Of a stretch of 46,080 nucleotides of DNA, positions 1 to 7,661 are shown piece after piece. The DNA comes from a virus, in the IMG/VR virus record IMGVR_UViG_3300035660_001479, positions 1 through 46,080 of that record. The stretch is one strand, 5' to 3'. Position 1 is the stretch's first letter; every line of letters begins with the position of its first letter. The notes beneath the pieces are model-generated. The model made no database searches. It saw only the letters and a program-made list of their open reading frames with translations, and was not told the origin of the DNA. A program made the position numbers and the translations under genes.

Positions 1-585
1 GAGTTCAACCTGCTGGATGCGCGATGCCGCATCGCCCTGGGCAGCGGTTTCGGGCGGCGCTGGCCGGGGCTGAATCAGAGCTTCACCGGCGTGCTGATGG
101 TCGGCTACCACGCGATGGAAGGCACGCCCGACGGGATTCTGGCGCATAGCTACAGCCCCTCGGCCTTCCGGTGGGTGCGGGTCAACGGCCTGGAGATGGG
201 GGAGATCGCCCTCGATGCGGCAGTAGCGGGGGCCTTCGGCGTGCCGCTGATCTTCGTCTCCAGCGACGAAGCCGGGTGCACCGAGGCCGGGCGGTGCGTC
301 CCCTGGGCGGAGACGGTGGCCACCAAGCAGGGCGTGGGGTGCAACGCGGCCTTCAGCAAGCACCCGGCGCGAGCCGTGGAGGAAATCTACCAGGGCGTCT
401 GCCGGGCTGTCGCCCGAATCAGCGGGATGAAACCCTTTGTGTTGCCCGGCCCCGCGGTCGTGGAGATACGTTTCAAGCACGTCCTCCAGGCCCTTAACGC
501 CCGCCTCCGCCGCCCCGGCTGGCGCCTTTCCGGCCCGCTGACAATCCGCAGGGAACTGGCCAGCCTGGCCGAGTGGTGCTGCTGA
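1..585 (+). CDS. D-aminopeptidase, DppA (M55) family, C-terminal part
   Basis: The frame is open from the first base, so the 5' end lies outside the window. The visible 194 residues match the second half of DppA-type zinc D-aminopeptidases, decameric enzymes that release N-terminal D-amino acids from peptides. Family landmarks include the GYHA motif followed by EGTPDGILAHSYS, then the VNG..MGEIALDAAVAG stretch, the GVPLIFVSSD strand, and a VATKQGVG segment near the end. GYHA supplies a metal-ligand histidine in characterised members. The zinc site residues of the N-terminal half cannot be seen. The assignment rests on motif memory, not a search. Confidence 0.8.
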   Translation, partial: EFNLLDARCRIALGSGFGRRWPGLNQSFTGVLMVGYHAMEGTPDGILAHSYSPSAFRWVRVNGLEMGEIALDAAVAGAFGVPLIFVSSDEAGCTEAGRCVPWAETVATKQGVGCNAAFSKHPARAVEEIYQGVCRAVARISGMKPFVLPGPAVVEIRFKHVLQALNARLRRPGWRLSGPLTIRRELASLAEWCC

Positions 586-761
586 GGTCCGCCTTCCATG
601 TCAGCATCTCCACGGTCCGGCGCCACGTCCGCCGCTGGCGGTCCCACAAGCACAGCAGGATTGTCTTTGTCTCCTTCGTCGCGACGGCATCCTAGAGGCC
701 GAAACACTTCAGGCCCCCAAGCAGCCGGCCCGGTGGCGGGCGTGTGCGAGTGGGAGGCCGG

Positions 762-890
762 CTACTTCTTTTCGCCGATGACACACGGCTTGGCCTTGTA
801 CTCGAACGGACCGGAGATCAGGACGGTTGCAGTAAAGGGACCCTTGACGTTCTTGGGCTCTCCCCATGAGAGCGCACACGTGCTGCCTCA
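762..890 (-). other. In-frame extension after TGA: possible Sec/readthrough or nonsense mutation
   Basis: Reading on after the TGA at 890-888 in the same frame gives 41 more codons to a TAG at 764-762. They include GSTCALSWGEP, then VKGPFTATVLISGPFEY and a lysine-rich end. The composition and codon use look like genuine protein, continuing the SMEYG that precedes the stop. A six-base-pair hairpin (GCTCTC, loop ATGGG, GAGAGC) lies 14 bases after the TGA, about where a bacterial SECIS would be. However, its loop lacks a G in the first two positions, which the usual SECIS rule requires. A simple nonsense mutation is the main alternative. Confidence 0.55.
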
Positions 891-2141
891 CCCATACTCC
901 ATGCTGAACTTCTTGTCGTAGCTGCCGTCACTGTTGATGATGCGGACCTGCGGCGCGGCAGCGCGCTGCCCGTTGCGAAGGAGCGAGATCCTCTCGCCCA
1001 GACTGCCCTTCAATTCCTGAGTGAGCTGCCACTGGCCTCCGTAGTTTTGTGCCCGGACCAGGGACTCAATCGGGCCCCCGGCGCCAAGGGCGGTTTCCTG
1101 TCCTTCCGTCACCTTGACGAGATCCCGATGGTCAGGAGCCTGTGAGGAAAGGCCCAGAAGCCGCCACTTGAGGCCCTTGTCATCGGTCTTTGTCTTGTTC
1201 CACCGGACCAGTCCATATTCCCCGGTGGGAACGGCGAACAGGCCATCCTTGGGCCGGCGATCGAACATGCCCTGCTTGCCCGAGAGTGTGATGTCATCCA
1301 CGTCCGCGGCCACGCGGACGGTGCCAGTCGGTACCTCTCCGGCAGGGGCGAATTCGACGAACGCCCCGTCGGGGGAGATGTCTAACTGGTAGAGTTTACC
1401 ATCGACCTCAACGTGCTGGCCGACGCGCCGGGTGGTTCGGTCGGACTCCGGGTTGTCGAAGGACCTGTCGCCCCTTGGCGCCAGGCGAATCCTGTCCGCC
1501 GTCCACCACTCCGACGAGCTGTCGTTGAACGCCCCATTGCAGTTGTCGTCGATGAGCGTGCACCAAAGCTCACGTCCGTCGAGGGTGACCGGGCCTTCGT
1601 ACCAGCAGGCCAACTCAAAGACGAGGCCCCTCCCGTACGGGTAGTCGATAAACCGCACCTCCATATGGTAGGCCCTCGGACCTGTCTTCCAGGGCAGGAC
1701 CACCTTGACCGGTATGAACTTGGAGACGGCGTACTCCGGAGGATACCCCTCAGGCTGCTTCTCCGCTTTGATGGGCTGTTCGTCGGCCAGGCTGCCGTCA
1801 AAATCCGAGTCGATGTAGAGGAGGTCGTACGGCCCGCCCTTTCGGGAGCAATCCAGCGCCAGCCAAGCCCCGCGGGCGTTCCCGTCGGGGTGCTTGGCCT
1901 CGCCAAGAGACGCCTTCCAGAGGCAAAACAGGGGTTTGTCCGTGTTGAACTTGGGCAGCTCCAGATTCCCAGGCGCTTGGTCCCGAATCTTCCCGACGCA
2001 CCGCCCATGCCCGCCGATTACGGGATAGGTCTGGGCCGCCATGCGATACTGAAGGTGCTGTTGCTGCTGCGCTGAGGCGAGATCCGCTAAAGCGACCACG
2101 ACCGTTAGAAGGGCCAAACAGGAGCACGTTCTAGTTCCCAT
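888..2141 (-). CDS. Secreted protein of unknown function, stops at an in-frame TGA
   Basis: A 417-residue protein with a clear signal peptide (hydrophobic LALLTVVVALADLASA ending in an AxA-like cleavage site), so probably periplasmic or exported. The start at 2141 is supported by AGGGAG seven bases upstream. The rest is beta-rich with repeated short motifs such as DSDFDGSLADE and DDNCNGAFND (residues about 130 and 200), which look like Asp/Asn-rich calcium or dockerin-like turns. I associate this kind of protein with planctomycetes but do not know a function. The frame ends in TGA at 888-890, yet the next 41 codons in the same frame read as good protein (separate entry). No operon partner: the neighbour at 1-585 converges on it. 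Confidence 0.75.
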   Translation of the reverse strand: MGTRTCSCLALLTVVVALADLASAQQQQHLQYRMAAQTYPVIGGHGRCVGKIRDQAPGNLELPKFNTDKPLFCLWKASLGEAKHPDGNARGAWLALDCSRKGGPYDLLYIDSDFDGSLADEQPIKAEKQPEGYPPEYAVSKFIPVKVVLPWKTGPRAYHMEVRFIDYPYGRGLVFELACWYEGPVTLDGRELWCTLIDDNCNGAFNDSSSEWWTADRIRLAPRGDRSFDNPESDRTTRRVGQHVEVDGKLYQLDISPDGAFVEFAPAGEVPTGTVRVAADVDDITLSGKQGMFDRRPKDGLFAVPTGEYGLVRWNKTKTDDKGLKWRLLGLSSQAPDHRDLVKVTEGQETALGAGGPIESLVRAQNYGGQWQLTQELKGSLGERISLLRNGQRAAAPQVRIINSDGSYDKKFSMEYG

Positions 2142-2622
2142 GGCCTGACTCCCTATGTGACGCCTACGAGAATGATACGTCCGCGGCTCCTGATGCGCCC
2201 AGCGGTTTTCTGTCAGGCGTGTTGGCGTTTCCCATGCTCTTCCGACTGAATCGCCAGCGGCGGGAGAGCACTACGCCCGCCAGAGTTATCAAGGCCGGCG
2301 TTGCGATACTATGGCCTGGCCCGGTCTGTTTGCGGTGCCGGCCCGGGAAGGAAGGCGGAGTTCTTCACGCATACCGCATCCACAGGACCGCCGAAGTTCG
2401 ATAATCAGGCGTATCGGCAACGCGGCTTATTGGGCGCTGCATCCGCGTTTTGGTTGCGGCACAGCTTTTCAAGCTGTGCGCAGGTTCCCAAGCGTTCATC
2501 CCGATGGGGCTTGCACGGGTTCGAAAACCTGTGCCACCCCAAGAGCCACGAAAACATTAATGCGCCCCATAGAGCCTATCCCCTCCGTGTCCTGCCCGTC
2601 TGTGTGGTAGATTGTTGTCGTT
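2142..2622. other. Intergenic spacer with divergent promoters expected
   Basis: This is the divergent gap between the secreted protein (-) and asparagine synthase (+). I see no convincing gene; short open frames here have repeat-like translations. A pair of REP-like hairpins occupies 2459-2533. No clear sigma-70 promoter could be picked out for either gene. Confidence 0.5.
2459..2533. repeat. REP-like pair of hairpins
   Basis: A perfect 9-bp inverted repeat (GCACAGCTT, three-base loop TTC, AAGCTGTGC) at 2459-2479 is followed by a second imperfect hairpin at 2514-2533 (CACGGGTT / AACCTGTG with one G-T pair). The translated form of the first hairpin (TAFQAV) is a familiar spurious peptide in annotations of planctomycete and related genomes. 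I therefore take it as a host-wide dispersed repeat. Only one copy is in this window. Confidence 0.6.
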
Positions 2623-4551
2623 ATGTGCGGGATTTGTGGAATCGTGGATTGGGAACGACCGGAGGTGGATCGCGCCGTGCTCGAGCGGATGCGCGACGTG
2701 ATGATCACTCGCGGCCCCGATGACGCCGGCCTGCACATCGAGCCGCACGTGGGACTGGGCCACCGGCGGTTGAGCATCATCGACCTGTCGGCCGCCGGGC
2801 GTCAGCCGATGGCCAACGAGGACCGGACCGTCTGGATCGTCTTCAACGGCGAGATATACAACTTCCTGGAGCTGCGCGACGAGCTGGCGCATGCCGGCCA
2901 CGCCTTCGGCTCGCGGACCGACGCGGAGGTCCTGGTCCACGGCTATGAGGAGTGGGGGCTGGCGGGCCTGGTCGAGCGGATACTGGGAATGTTCGCGCTG
3001 GCGATATGGGACCGCCGGGCCCGGCGGCTTCACCTGGTGCGCGATCACCTGGGCAAGAAGCCGGTATTCTACAACCTAGTCGGCGGGCGGGTCGTCTTCG
3101 CCAGCGACATCAAGGCAATTTGGATCGAATCGAACGCCCTCGGCGGCAGCGGCAAGCTGGAAATCGACGAGCGAGCCATTGACGAGTTCCTCTACTATGC
3201 CGCCATCTCGCAGAATCGGACGATCTGGCGCGGCGTGCACAAGCTGCCGCCGGCGCACGTGGCCAGTTTTCACGAAGGCGGCGTCGAGCTTCGGCGGTAC
3301 TGGTCGCCGGACTATACCCGCAAGGCTGAGCGAAGCGTGAGCCAATGGCTTGAGGGGATGGACTTCCACCTCCGCCGCGCAGTAAGGCGACGACTCATCG
3401 CCGACGTGCCCCTGGGAGGCTTCCTGTCGGGCGGCGTGGACAGCTCGACTGTCTGCGCCCTGATGGCCGCCGAGGGCAAGGACAAGCCGCGGACGTTCTC
3501 GGTCGGCTTTGAGGCGTCGCTGCGGTACGACGAGCGGAAGTACTCGCGCATGGTCGCGGAGCATATCGGCTCTGTTCACACCGAGCTTGTCCCGCGACCC
3601 GACGTTGCGCCGATACTGTCGAGCATCGTATGGCACTGCGGCGAACCGTTCGGCGATTCGTCAATGATCCCTACGTACCTGATCGCCCGCGAGGCCCGCA
3701 GGCACGTGACGGTGGTGCTTACGGGCGACGGCGGCGACGAGACGTTCGCCGGGTACAGCCGGCACCTGCGGGCCAGCCGCGACAGGCGATACGCCGCACT
3801 CACGCCACTTGTGCGCAAAGGCCTTGTGCCGCTGCTGGCCCGGGTCGTGCGGGCGATGGCGCCGACGACCCTCTTTGCGCGGAACATTGACATGTCGGCC
3901 AAGTACCTTGCCGGGCACTGGGCGTCGGTCGCGACTGACACGACGTGGTTCGACGGGCTGCGGGACCGACTTTACAGCGGGGGTTTCAAGCGCCGCCTGG
4001 GGGGTTTCCATCCGCTGCGTGCACAGCGCGAGTTCCTGATGTCCCTTGGCGGGCCGACGAACGTTGACAGGGCGATTGAGTACCTAATGCTAACCACGCT
4101 GCCCAATGACTACCTGGTCAAGGTCGACGTCGCCACCATGGCGCACTCCCTTGAGGCGCGATCTCCGCTGCTTGACAAGGAGCTTATCGAGTTCGCCGCG
4201 ACTATCCCCTCAGAGGTCCTCACCCAGGGCAACCAGGCCAAGGCGCTGCTCAAGCGATACGCATCCGGCCTCGTGCCAAGCGAGGTCATCTATCGCAAGA
4301 AGCAGGGGTTTGCCGTGCCGATACGTCACTGGTTCCGACAGCAGTGGCGCGAGCCGCTGAGACGGATACTGCTGTCCGAGCAGTGTCTGGGGCGCGGGTA
4401 TTTCGAACGGTCCTTCGTAAAAAAGGTGGTGGACGAGCATACGGACGGCGGGCGCAACCACGCCCCGCGACTGTGGACGCTGCTGGTGCTGGAACTGTGG
4501 CACCGGCTGTTCGTCGACGGGACCCTCAGCAGCGGCGATCCGGTCCTCTAG
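2623..4551 (+). CDS. asnB: Asparagine synthase (glutamine-hydrolysing)
   Basis: Makes asparagine from aspartate, ATP and glutamine-derived ammonia in the cytoplasm. The 642-residue length is typical. The start is fixed because the N-terminal Cys after processing (MCGICGI) is the glutaminase nucleophile. The class II amidotransferase domain covers roughly residues 1-210, with RGPD at 30-33 and NGEIYN near 76-81. The synthetase domain carries the PP-loop SGGVDSS at 269-275, followed by TGDGGDE and later SLEARSPLLD. Members of this subgroup often sit in exopolysaccharide clusters and may amidate sugars or peptides rather than make free asparagine, but nothing next to it shows this. No obvious Shine-Dalgarno sequence is visible. 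Confidence 0.93.
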   Translation: MCGICGIVDWERPEVDRAVLERMRDVMITRGPDDAGLHIEPHVGLGHRRLSIIDLSAAGRQPMANEDRTVWIVFNGEIYNFLELRDELAHAGHAFGSRTDAEVLVHGYEEWGLAGLVERILGMFALAIWDRRARRLHLVRDHLGKKPVFYNLVGGRVVFASDIKAIWIESNALGGSGKLEIDERAIDEFLYYAAISQNRTIWRGVHKLPPAHVASFHEGGVELRRYWSPDYTRKAERSVSQWLEGMDFHLRRAVRRRLIADVPLGGFLSGGVDSSTVCALMAAEGKDKPRTFSVGFEASLRYDERKYSRMVAEHIGSVHTELVPRPDVAPILSSIVWHCGEPFGDSSMIPTYLIAREARRHVTVVLTGDGGDETFAGYSRHLRASRDRRYAALTPLVRKGLVPLLARVVRAMAPTTLFARNIDMSAKYLAGHWASVATDTTWFDGLRDRLYSGGFKRRLGGFHPLRAQREFLMSLGGPTNVDRAIEYLMLTTLPNDYLVKVDVATMAHSLEARSPLLDKELIEFAATIPSEVLTQGNQAKALLKRYASGLVPSEVIYRKKQGFAVPIRHWFRQQWREPLRRILLSEQCLGRGYFERSFVKKVVDEHTDGGRNHAPRLWTLLVLELWHRLFVDGTLSSGDPVL

Positions 4552-4935
4552 GCCGTGTCTGAGAAACGCCCTATCAGCCGATAGTGCCGTTGATTCCCGC
4601 GCCTCGGATTGCCGCTGTCTCCGTTCACTGGCGATCTCACCCGGCAGGCTTGCGTACTCCCGGACCAGGGGCTGAAGCGCGATGTGAAGCGCCTCAGATT
4701 CCCTCAGGAACGCCCCGGAGGCTTCCCAAACCGCAGGGGTTGCGGCGTATCAGCCTCTCGTGATTGGACCTATGGCAATCAGTGAGACGAGCTTGGCGTT
4801 TCAATTGGCGCCGAACTGTGGATTTCCCGGGATTTCGGCGGACGCCGACAGGCTCACGACCGCCCGATCTGACGGCGAGACAATCGACGAAAAAGCCCGC
4901 AAAACCGTGGAAAACTGCGGTCTTGGCGGCCTCAA
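4552..4935. other. Intergenic spacer before the prophage
   Basis: 384 bases between the asparagine synthase stop and the tRNA fragment. Open frames here have irregular codon use and are judged shadows. No RNA gene, clear promoter or terminator was found. This would be the region downstream of the intact serine tRNA before integration. Confidence 0.45.
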
Positions 4936-4965
4936 CGGAGAGGTCGGGATTCGAACCCGAGCCTT
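4936..4965 (-). other. 3' fragment of tRNA-Ser: probable attL
   Basis: On the minus strand this reads as the end of a tRNA: a 5-bp T stem (TCGGG/CCCGA) around the loop TTCGAAT, then a 7-base acceptor strand CCTCTCC and discriminator G. G73 and the long variable region before it point to serine. No CCA is encoded. The upstream 60-70 bases contain no D arm, anticodon arm or matching GGAGAGG strand, so the gene is only a 3' end. Its 3' end faces the host side and its broken end faces the phage, as expected for the duplicated attachment core of an element inserted in a tRNA 3' end. Confidence 0.75.
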
Positions 4966-5305
4966 TCGCTGAATCGGCCCTATCATCGTCCGCGTGAAGC
5001 GGACCTGGGACATCACCAACAAACGAGGCGGCGCATGGAGGCGCGGCGGGCCCTTGAGCGTATCCGTCAAGGGCAGGCGATGGGCGCGCATGGCCGCCGC
5101 CGTCACGGTCATCCGCCGACGGGTCGCGGATAGATCCTCCACCCAGGTCCCCGCGGCCCGCGGCGGAGTGTTGCCGCGGTTCTGGCGCAATGCAAACCCA
5201 ACGGGCCGATCGCAAGATCAAGACCATCGCTCCGATAGCCGTCTGTGGGCGGGGTCCAGCCGGGGCCTCCAAGTCCGCAGGGCATTCTATCCGGAGGGGA
5301 TTGCC
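4966..5305. other. Left-end noncoding region of the prophage
   Basis: 340 bases without a convincing gene. A perfect 6-bp hairpin (GTCCGC, GTGAA, GCGGAC) at 4988-5004 is next to the attachment fragment and could be an integrase or excisionase arm site or just chance. The first prophage palindrome is at 5050-5074. A strong GGAGGGG Shine-Dalgarno precedes the tiny frame at 5306. No sigma-70 promoter is clear. Confidence 0.4.
5050..5074 (+). repeat. Prophage palindrome, copy 1
   Basis: GCCCTTGA, nine bases, TCAAGGGC, perfect arms, followed by AGGCG. It lies in noncoding DNA upstream of the first phage genes. Confidence 0.8.
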
Positions 5306-5326
5306 ATGTCAAGAGAACGGCCATGA
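5306..5326 (+). CDS. Possible six-residue leader peptide (MSRERP)
   Basis: This tiny frame has the best Shine-Dalgarno of the area (GGAGGGG five bases before its ATG). It ends in ATGA overlapping the start of the next gene, which itself has only a weak site. That layout suggests translational coupling of the lysozyme-like gene to a leader. It could also be an accident of start choice. Confidence 0.35.
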   Translation: MSRERP

Positions 5327-6420
5327 ACGGGATCAGCCGGGATCCGTCACGATTGCTGATCGCGGCCCTTACGGCGATCGGCGCCGAAGACGGCGGACAG
5401 CGATGCGAACTCTGCCGATCCTTCATCGACGGCGATTGCGATGGCCTGCCGGGCGGGGGCCCTGCGCCCAGCTGCTTCGAGCGAGCCATCGATCAGCACG
5501 GCGACATCGACCCGGAAACGGGCGATTGGGATCGAGAAAAACCCCTGAACGGCCGGGCGGCTCCCCACACGCCCGGTGCTTCGGCCGAGCCGCCGGCGGA
5601 AGGCGTCCCCCCCGGCGCCCCCGCCGCGGCCGGCCGGTTGTTCGTGGGAGAGATGCTGGATTGGATCCGGCGGCGGTACTCGCCCGTCGAACGGGCGATG
5701 GCCGCGGCGCTGCGAGGAGGCGCCATCGCCTGCCTCGTGGCCGCGCCGGCGGTACTGGGGGTCATCCATACTGAGGCAAGCCGACCTGGGACGGGACCGG
5801 CGGCGGTTCTGCCGAACCTGCCGCCGGCCCGCCCGGCCGGATACCTAAGCCCGAACGGCGAAAAGTTCTCCTTTTTCCAAGCGGCTGTGGCGCGAGGGCC
5901 GGAAAGATGCGCCCACGCGGCGGCTCCCTCCTCCGCCGCGGGGCGCAACCGCAGCGAGGCATCCGGGCCACAATCCCGGCGTCAAGCTGGGCGGGCGGCC
6001 GGGTTCCTCAGCCGGTCCCTCGCGCTCGGCCGGTTCCTCGATGCCGTGGAGGCGGTCGAGTCGGGCGGGGACGCCCAGGCCGTGGGCGACGGCGGACGGT
6101 CCCTTGGCCCGTATCAGATTTCCGCGGGATATTGGGCCGACGGGGGCGGGGATCCCGCGGTCTATCTGCGGGAGGTATGGCACCGCCAACCCTGCCGGGC
6201 CGTGATCGTCGAGTACTTCCGCCGCTACTGCCCGGCGGCCCTGGCGCGCGGGGACTGGCGGAGGCTGGCGGCGGTCCACAACGGCGGCCCCGACGGAGGA
6301 TCCAAGCCGGCGGCAGGGCGGTACGCGGCCCGCGTGGCTGAACGGATGCAGAGAATCCAGGCGAAAGGACTCCAGCATGTCGAGCGACCCGACTCGCCCG
6401 TGGACTGCCGCGGAGTTTGA
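5323..6420 (+). CDS. Membrane-anchored lysozyme-like cell wall hydrolase
   Basis: A 365-residue protein. The C-terminal third looks like a lysozyme fold of the i-type/transglycosylase kind: AVEAVESGG with likely catalytic Glu246, GDGG, SLGPYQIS at 261-267, and VHNGGPDGG near 318-326. Residues about 126-148 form a hydrophobic segment that could be a membrane or signal-anchor helix. The N-terminal part has a CELC pair and is otherwise low complexity. Likely role: phage peptidoglycan degradation at lysis. Its position at the left end of the rightward genes is unusual for an endolysin, which normally sits late. It overlaps the next gene by 44 bases. An internal-virion role is possible. Confidence 0.65.
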   Translation: MNGISRDPSRLLIAALTAIGAEDGGQRCELCRSFIDGDCDGLPGGGPAPSCFERAIDQHGDIDPETGDWDREKPLNGRAAPHTPGASAEPPAEGVPPGAPAAAGRLFVGEMLDWIRRRYSPVERAMAAALRGGAIACLVAAPAVLGVIHTEASRPGTGPAAVLPNLPPARPAGYLSPNGEKFSFFQAAVARGPERCAHAAAPSSAAGRNRSEASGPQSRRQAGRAAGFLSRSLALGRFLDAVEAVESGGDAQAVGDGGRSLGPYQISAGYWADGGGDPAVYLREVWHRQPCRAVIVEYFRRYCPAALARGDWRRLAAVHNGGPDGGSKPAAGRYAARVAERMQRIQAKGLQHVERPDSPVDCRGV

Positions 6421-6690
6421 TCATTTCCTCGAACTTGCCGCGACGGGCGTGAGCTGGGCGGAGATCTCCCGCCGAATCGACCGAATTCAATTGCCGCCAC
6501 CCCGGGGAGTTGATCCCTATCGTACAGAGGGCCCTGTCCCGGCAGGTATTACAGCTCTTGCAGGATCAACTCGAGGGGATGAGGGCGGATATTGCGGCGA
6601 GGCATCAGGCGCTCCTCGAGGGAATCCGGCATGTCTGCCGATCGCTCGACCCCGTCATCAAGGCCCTCAAGAACACCACGACGGAGTAAT
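6377..6690 (+). pseudogene. Small SANT/Myb-like protein, split by a +1 frameshift
   Basis: The frame starting at 6377 (AAAGGA upstream) encodes RPWTAAEFDHFLELAATG followed by SWAEISRRIDR, a SANT/Myb-like helical DNA-binding pattern. It then turns into proline-rich nonsense. Near 6485 the next frame takes over with EFNCRHPGEL, a coiled-coil-like stretch QLLQDQLEGMRADIAARHQ and an end at TAA 6688-6690. Joining the two gives the expected RT/EF-xCRH ending of the motif, so one ancestral gene of about 100 codons is likely. The second frame has a stop just upstream and no good start. It could be a mutation, an assembly error or programmed shifting. Confidence 0.5.
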
Positions 6691-6765
6691 TAACGTCCCC
6701 CCCCTTGGCAGGCGCTTTCGGAGACCCGCCATGTCCTCTGGGGCGGGGCGGGCGAGGAGATCGAG

Positions 6766-7047
6766 ATGGACGTGAGCATACTCGGCGAGGTCGAGGTCCT
6801 GGTCCCGGTGGCGGTCATCATTTTGGACGGGGGGGTCTGCCTGGTGCCCCAGCTGCACCGGATGAGATCGGCCCAGCATATTACACCCTCGTCACCGCCA
6901 TCGGGATCGGCCGTGACAGGGCCTGTCAAGAGCCCGCAGACCGAGATGCCGCTCCTGATCCTGGGCCCGGGCGGCGATTATTTCCGCAACATCTATGCGG
7001 CGGACCTGACCGGGGGCTGTGCCCGATGCAACACCGGAACCAATTGA
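6766..7047 (+). CDS. Small phage protein of unknown function
   Basis: A 93-residue frame with a good GAGGAG six bases before the ATG. The N-terminal part is hydrophobic (VEVLVPVAVIILDGGVCLV). The C-terminal part has DYFRNIYAADLTGGCARCN with a CxxC pair. No family recognised. The spacing to the next gene is 14 bases, and GAAGAAGGG at the junction serves that gene. The middle portion is low complexity, so a partly wrong frame is possible. Confidence 0.45.
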   Translation: MDVSILGEVEVLVPVAVIILDGGVCLVPQLHRMRSAQHITPSSPPSGSAVTGPVKSPQTEMPLLILGPGGDYFRNIYAADLTGGCARCNTGTN

Positions 7048-7061
7048 AGAAGGGAAATCCG

Positions 7062-7628
7062 ATGCCGAGGAAAAAACGCCCCAAGAACGCTGATCGACGC
7101 GATGGAGAGACCTCGCCGTTATTGGCCGATGTCACGGGCGGCGACCAGCTCGCCAACATCCTGGACGCCGCGGTCGAGGTCGATGGGGCCAAGGCGGCCC
7201 TCTTTGCCCTGCGCGAGACGCTGAAGGAGGTCCGGGCCGCGCTGGCGGCGGCAGATAAACGGCTGGGCGATCTCCTCCGCGAGGCCCGCGACGGGCTGCC
7301 CCTCCAGAACGCCGCGAGCTCGCCGGATCCCCCGAGCATGACCAGCGCCGCCGGAGAGGCCGCCAAGAAGCGCGAGCAGGCCGATTGGCGGGCGGTCCGG
7401 CTCGATTCGCTCACGGACCCGCACATCAAGGGGCGGTACCTCAAGGCGCTGGCCGAGCACGACCCGCCCATCGTCACCCTGGGCGATTGGACGGATTGGG
7501 TCGCGGCCGGCGACTTCTGCATCATGAGGGATGTACCGGGACTCGGCGAGGCGGCCCGGGCCAACATCGACGAGGCGACGGCGGCGTTCTGGGCGAAGCT
7601 GAAGGGGCCGGACCAGGCAACCGCCTGA
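7062..7628 (+). CDS. Phage protein with C-terminal helix-hairpin-helix-like region
   Basis: 188 residues, starting after GAAGAAGGG at a 7-base spacing. Lysine/arginine-rich N-terminus, a helical coiled region (about 30-80) and a C-terminal part with LGDWTDW, then VPGLGEAARANIDEATAAF. That end resembles the helix-hairpin-helix arrangement of the RNA polymerase alpha C-terminal domain, so DNA binding is plausible. Exact function unknown. It lies between the small protein and the ParB-like gene, all rightward with short gaps. Confidence 0.6.
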   Translation: MPRKKRPKNADRRDGETSPLLADVTGGDQLANILDAAVEVDGAKAALFALRETLKEVRAALAAADKRLGDLLREARDGLPLQNAASSPDPPSMTSAAGEAAKKREQADWRAVRLDSLTDPHIKGRYLKALAEHDPPIVTLGDWTDWVAAGDFCIMRDVPGLGEAARANIDEATAAFWAKLKGPDQATA

Positions 7629-7661
7629 GAGCAAACCCCTAAACCCGCGAAAGGCACTGCA

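Noticed and set aside
598-921. Plus-strand open frame between the aminopeptidase and the secreted protein
   Set aside because: Mostly opposite the extension of the minus-strand gene, no ribosome site and poor composition. One stretch looks faintly like a transposase helix-turn-helix but is too short to support.
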